Source: Prevotellaceae bacterium (lineage in GTDB: Bacteria; Bacteroidota; Bacteroidia; Bacteroidales; UBA932). Taken from it: DNA of 6,981 bases. The notes under the pieces were generated by a model, which saw only the letters and a program-made list of their open reading frames with translations, did no database searches and was not told where the DNA came from. Every line of letters begins with the position of its first letter. Position 1 is the first letter of the stretch. Location of the stretch: contig JAITSM010000101.1 of assembly GCA_031287815.1 (NCBI GenBank), forward strand, positions 1-6,981, read 5' to 3'. A program made the translations under genes and the position numbers. Shown piece by piece: positions 6,792 through 6,981 of the stretch.

Positions 6792-6830
6792 ATTTTTGGC
6801 GAAAATATTCATAATATTTTCGCCAAAAAT
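6792..6830 (-). promoter_or_regulatory. Perfect inverted repeat, probable operator and 5' hairpin of the AbiE operon
   Basis: ATTTTTGGCGAAAATATT (6792-6809) and its exact reverse complement (6813-6830) are separated by CAT (6810-6812), giving 18-bp perfect arms centred on 6811. It lies between the -7 box (6838-6845) and the antitoxin start (6777), so it would cover roughly +2 to +40 of the transcript: right for repression by the antitoxin's winged helix, and certain to form a strong stem-loop in the mRNA. Neither strand has a U-run after the stem, so a standard terminator is less likely, although it could still stop transcription from the upstream ccs-like gene. On the minus strand the loop is ATG. 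Confidence 0.75.
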
Positions 6831-6837
6831 CACACTG

Positions 6838-6864
6838 CAAAGATACAACTTTTCATTAAAACAA
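6838..6864 (-). promoter_or_regulatory. Bacteroidota-type promoter of the AbiE operon
   Basis: On the minus strand, 6845 to 6838 reads TATCTTTG, a full match to the TAnnTTTG -7 box, inside the same 13-mer TTGTATCTTTGCA (6848 to 6836) seen at the other promoter of the window. A TTG at 6864 to 6862 is a possible -33 box with a 16-nt spacer, shorter than the usual 19-21. The start of transcription should fall near 6832, immediately before the inverted repeat. The -33 candidate lies only 2 nt past the stop codon of the upstream ccs-like gene. Confidence 0.65.
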
Positions 6865-6866
6865 CC

Positions 6867-6981
6867 TCAGTAGGCGTGCATCCCGCCGAGGAAGTAGCTG
6901 ACGCCGAAATAGGTCATCAGGACGCAGGCAAAGGCCAGTACCGACAGCAGATTGAAGAGCAGGGGAGAGTCCCACTTCTTT
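6867..6981 (-). CDS. Cytochrome c biogenesis protein (CcsA/CcmF-like), C-terminal fragment
   Basis: The last 37 codons plus TGA stop (6869 to 6867) of a gene that continues past the right edge. It reads KKWDSPLLFNLLSVLAF, then ACVLMTYFGVSYFLGGMHAY. The ending T-Y-F-G-V-x-Y-F-L-G-G-M-H closely matches the C-terminal transmembrane helix and periplasmic end of the CcsA (ResC-type) haem-handling proteins of Bacteroidota, often fused as CcsBA in this phylum; the His is part of the conserved end of the family. The family moves haem across the inner membrane for attachment to apocytochromes c. Hydrophobic residues 7-25 form one membrane segment. Base composition is GC-richer than the adjacent AbiE genes and like the plus-strand operon, which suggests it is a resident gene. 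The fragment is short, so CcsA versus CcsBA fusion cannot be decided. Confidence 0.8.
   Translation of the reverse strand, partial: KKWDSPLLFNLLSVLAFACVLMTYFGVSYFLGGMHAY

Noticed and set aside
6792..6830. Reading the palindrome as a classic Rho-independent terminator
   Set aside because: The stem is mostly A/T with only four consecutive G/C pairs in each arm (GGCG/CGCC), and no U-run follows it on either strand; its position between promoter and start codon fits an operator better.
1..6981. CRISPR arrays, tRNA or rRNA genes, insertion-sequence ends
   Set aside because: I saw no regularly spaced direct repeats, cloverleaf-like segments, rRNA-like sequence or transposase reading frames in either strand.

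Overview
The window looks like a chromosomal segment from a member of the Bacteroidota, most likely Bacteroidales. Two intergenic regions carry the same 13-mer TTGTATCTTTGCA, which contains the Bacteroides-type -7 box (TAnnTTTG). Genes lack Shine-Dalgarno sites and start in A-rich leaders. Two secreted proteins have signal peptides of the usual type (ending AFS|Q and ALA|Q), and PEGA-repeat and LPP20 envelope proteins with this layout are familiar from this phylum. No species can be named from the sequence alone.

Layout. (1) Positions 1-225 hold the C-terminal end of a plus-strand PD-(D/E)XK nuclease-domain protein of the AAA-ATPase-like/DUF1703 type. (2) A short promoter region (226-303) starts a tight four-gene plus-strand operon (304-5173; gaps of 3, 3 and 7 nt). 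It encodes an LPP20-family lipoprotein, a 605-residue secreted protein with an LPP20-like N-terminus and probable NTF2-like C-terminus, a 663-residue protein with four or five PEGA repeats and a probable outer-membrane beta-barrel end, and a small lipoprotein with a canonical EF-hand loop on an Ig-like fold. All four carry export signals, so together they look like an undescribed cell-envelope assembly. (3) On the minus strand, 6777 to 5178 is a two-gene AbiE-type toxin-antitoxin operon: a winged-helix AbiEi/DUF6088-type antitoxin overlapping by 8 nt an AbiEii nucleotidyltransferase toxin. Upstream is a Bacteroidota-type promoter followed by a perfect 18-bp-arm inverted repeat, a strong operator candidate that would also be transcribed as a 5' hairpin. 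(4) From 6867 to the right edge is the last 37 codons of a minus-strand CcsA/CcmF-like cytochrome c biogenesis gene.

Composition supports a transferred AbiE module. Hand counts of 60-base slices give 35 G/C at 1621-1680, 20 at 5401-5460 and 33 at 6901-6960. The AbiE module is thus an AT-rich block lying with almost no spare sequence between two GC-richer host genes: 4 nt separate its toxin stop from the lipoprotein stop, and its promoter begins a few bases after the ccs-like stop codon.

The most interesting points are the four-gene envelope operon as a unit, with two LPP20-like proteins side by side plus PEGA/barrel and calcium-loop partners, and the control region of the AbiE operon. There the operator-like palindrome holds the ATG of a 12-codon leader frame in its loop, and that frame ends in an ATGA overlap with the antitoxin start.
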